Below, piece by piece: positions 62,440 to 64,000 of a stretch of 64,000 nt of DNA. Position 1 is the stretch's first letter. Each line of letters begins with the position of its first letter. Made by a program: the position numbers and the translations under genes. Origin of the DNA: Rotaria sordida. Its lineage: Eukaryota > Rotifera > Eurotatoria > Philodinida > Philodinidae. The stretch spans positions 186,001 through 250,000 of the forward strand of contig CAJNOL010000069.1 of the NCBI GenBank assembly GCA_905250125.1, read 5' to 3'. Under the pieces are notes generated by a model. The model ran no database searches, was not told where the DNA came from, and was given only the letters and a program-made list of their open reading frames with translations.

Positions 62440-62881
62440 ATAGCTGTATATATATATATATATTTGTTTGTCTCTAGAAAGGTCAAATTCTTTTTTTTTT
62501 TTGTATTGATATTTTCTTTTTCCTCACGAAAAAAAAAGAGTAATGTTTAATCTCACAGTTCCACATCGTTTTTTTTGTTTTCTTCAAATACATACATGTA
62601 TAGGGAGAGAGCGAAGACATTTTTTTAAAATGAATAAACACATAGAACGACACACATACATAGATTACTTATAAGAATAAGGACATGATGGCACACAGTC
62701 TCAACATAAGATTGGTTGACCAGAACAAGAAAAGAAAAAATTAACTTTACAATAGAACATAACTAAAACGATATAGGTGATTGATAATATTATCTATTGC
62801 TTATGTCATCGAAAACTGAGATTCACTTGTTATAAAATACATATATATATATATATATATATAGGTGTATATAAATGTTTT
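62440..62881. other. Short intergenic region between CSDE1 3' end and YCII gene
   Basis: AT-rich, with TA microsatellites at about 62446-62462 and 62842-62862. It holds the CSDE1 3' UTR and the YCII-gene promoter. No other feature is visible. Confidence 0.6.
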
Positions 62882-64000
62882 TTATTGTTGACTTTTTATT
62901 AATACTCCAGGTGCACGTTCAATACGAATACTTGTAAATCCTTTTGATTTTTCATCAGCATTACGTGGCTGTCGAACAATAATTAATTTTTGACGTTTAG
63001 TTTCATCAAGATTAATTGATTTAAGTTTTGTAATTAATCGATCAGGTCGTTGAAGATTACTGTAAACGAAACATGTATGTATCTCCAATATAAAACTAAG
63101 TTTTCGAATGAACAATTATATAGTTTGATAACAATTGAAATTCTCTATCTTACCAGCCTCAATTAACCATTATTTGCTAGCAGACAAATCGAATCTTTTT
63201 TTTTTATTGTATTCTCATTCAGTATCAGCAATACATTTTGTGAAACATAATTTAAAAGAAATATTAAAGTTAACGAGTAAAAATTTGATTCAACTCCTTC
63301 TTTGTCACATTTTGTGACAGTTGTTTTTACTATATGATCAAAGACAGCATATCAATGACGTCTCATTCTAATATATAAGCTGCTACTGCCTTCTTACATT
63401 TCCGGAGGATTAAATAGAAAGATAATGAGGAAACATGTCCGAAAATAGATACAATAAAGCAATTTTCCTCTTATTAACAACAACAGTTACATCGTGTTTC
63501 ATATTTTAATCCCACAGGCATTGTGCTAACAGCTTTTTTTTTCTCTTATTTCGTAATCACATAACTTGTATGATTAATTATCTACCATTCAATTATAATC
63601 TCATTCCTACGGACTGTGAGATTATATAACCATTATCTGAGAAAAGAAAACACATAATTAAAGACATATAAAACAGAATTCATAAGAATATGAGAATGCA
63701 GATACAATAAAAAAAGATATGATATATATTTGCCAGAAAATAATGATTAGGGAAAACACAGACAAGATAGATAATTCCAAGTATTATCAAACTATATGAT
63801 TATTCATTCGAAAACTTTGTTTTATATTGGACATATTATTCTTTTTTGTTTTTTTTTATGAATGTATATATATATAAACTTACTTAACTCGACGTAATTT
63901 ACTTGCACATGGCTTACCACTTTTTAAATTATATTGAGCATAAAATTCAACTTCATCACCGGGTCGTAATTCAAAACCGCCATCAATTTCTGAATTATGA
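62882..64000 (-). CDS. CSDE1: CSDE1/UNR cold-shock-domain RNA-binding protein, C-terminal part
   Basis: The last two exons of a gene whose start lies beyond the window: 64000-63884 (cut by the edge) and 63059-62882, joined at phase 2. The upstream exon ends a cold-shock domain (GFELRPGDEVEFYAQYN, KPCASKLRRV). The last exon carries the CSDE1-specific C-terminal motif (RPDRLITKLKSINLDET, LIIVRQPRNADEKSKGF) and ends GVLIKSQQ. This tail matches the SUZ-C-like end of animal UNR proteins. CSDE1 binds mRNA and regulates translation and turnover with poly(A)-binding protein. The intron between (63060-63883) shows nothing but AT-rich DNA. Confidence 0.92.

Noticed and set aside
1-64000. CRISPR arrays, rRNA genes, spliced-leader genes, telomeric repeats, intact retrotransposons
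   Set aside because: I looked on both strands for regularly spaced repeats, conserved RNA motifs and reverse-transcriptase or transposase motifs and saw none.

Overview
This window is animal nuclear DNA: very AT-rich, with many short GT-AG introns, A/T-ending codons, and an all-metazoan gene set (cullin-5, a pentameric nicotinic receptor subunit, a multidomain Bcl-2 protein, an adiponectin-type PAQR receptor, CSDE1/UNR, AGTPBP1, RIB43A). The compact introns, N/Q/S-rich proteins and AT bias fit a rotifer, probably bdelloid; this is an inference from style, and no diagnostic repeat or spliced leader was seen. One run of 100 Ns (12512-12611) marks an assembly gap. I rebuilt exon-intron structures by hand. 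In every complete multi-exon model the exon phases close on one frame from ATG to stop.

Layout. 244-6472 (-): a secreted mucin-like protein with three fibronectin type II domains; a small basic-protein gene lies on the opposite strand inside its last intron (645-1057). 8185-8694 (-): a small single-pass membrane protein. 9820-12286 (+): a 531-aa disordered protein of unknown function. 13365-14787 (-): a RIB43A/RIBC ciliary microtubule protein. 18358-21088 (+): an LRR-FN3-like transmembrane receptor. 25031-28911 (-): a non-alpha nicotinic receptor subunit. 29706-30014 (-): a cysteine-rich secreted prepropeptide. 30296-31254 (-): a predicted myristoylated protein. 34410-35450 (-): a Bcl-2 homologue. 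38799-41662 (-) IMP dehydrogenase and 41948-48975 (+) cullin-5 form a head-to-head pair. 50629-58615 (-): AGTPBP1/CCP1 tubulin deglutamylase, with a possible secreted-peptide ORF antisense in its first intron. 59881-61873 (+): an AdipoR-like receptor. 62038-62439 (-): a YCII-domain protein. 62882-64000 (-): the 3' end of CSDE1, which continues beyond the window.

The genes are mostly independent housekeeping, neuronal or ciliary loci rather than one pathway. RIBC and AGTPBP1 both act on axonemal or modified tubulin, and the nicotinic receptor, LRR receptor and cysteine-rich peptide suit a nervous or secretory role. The accessory DNA is mainly in large introns and gaps. Two cullin-5 introns and one AGTPBP1 intron hold long imperfect inverted repeats (foldback or MITE-like), another inverted repeat borders the assembly gap, and a few GC-richer islands remain unexplained. 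I found no CRISPR array, rRNA, convincing tRNA or intact autonomous transposon.
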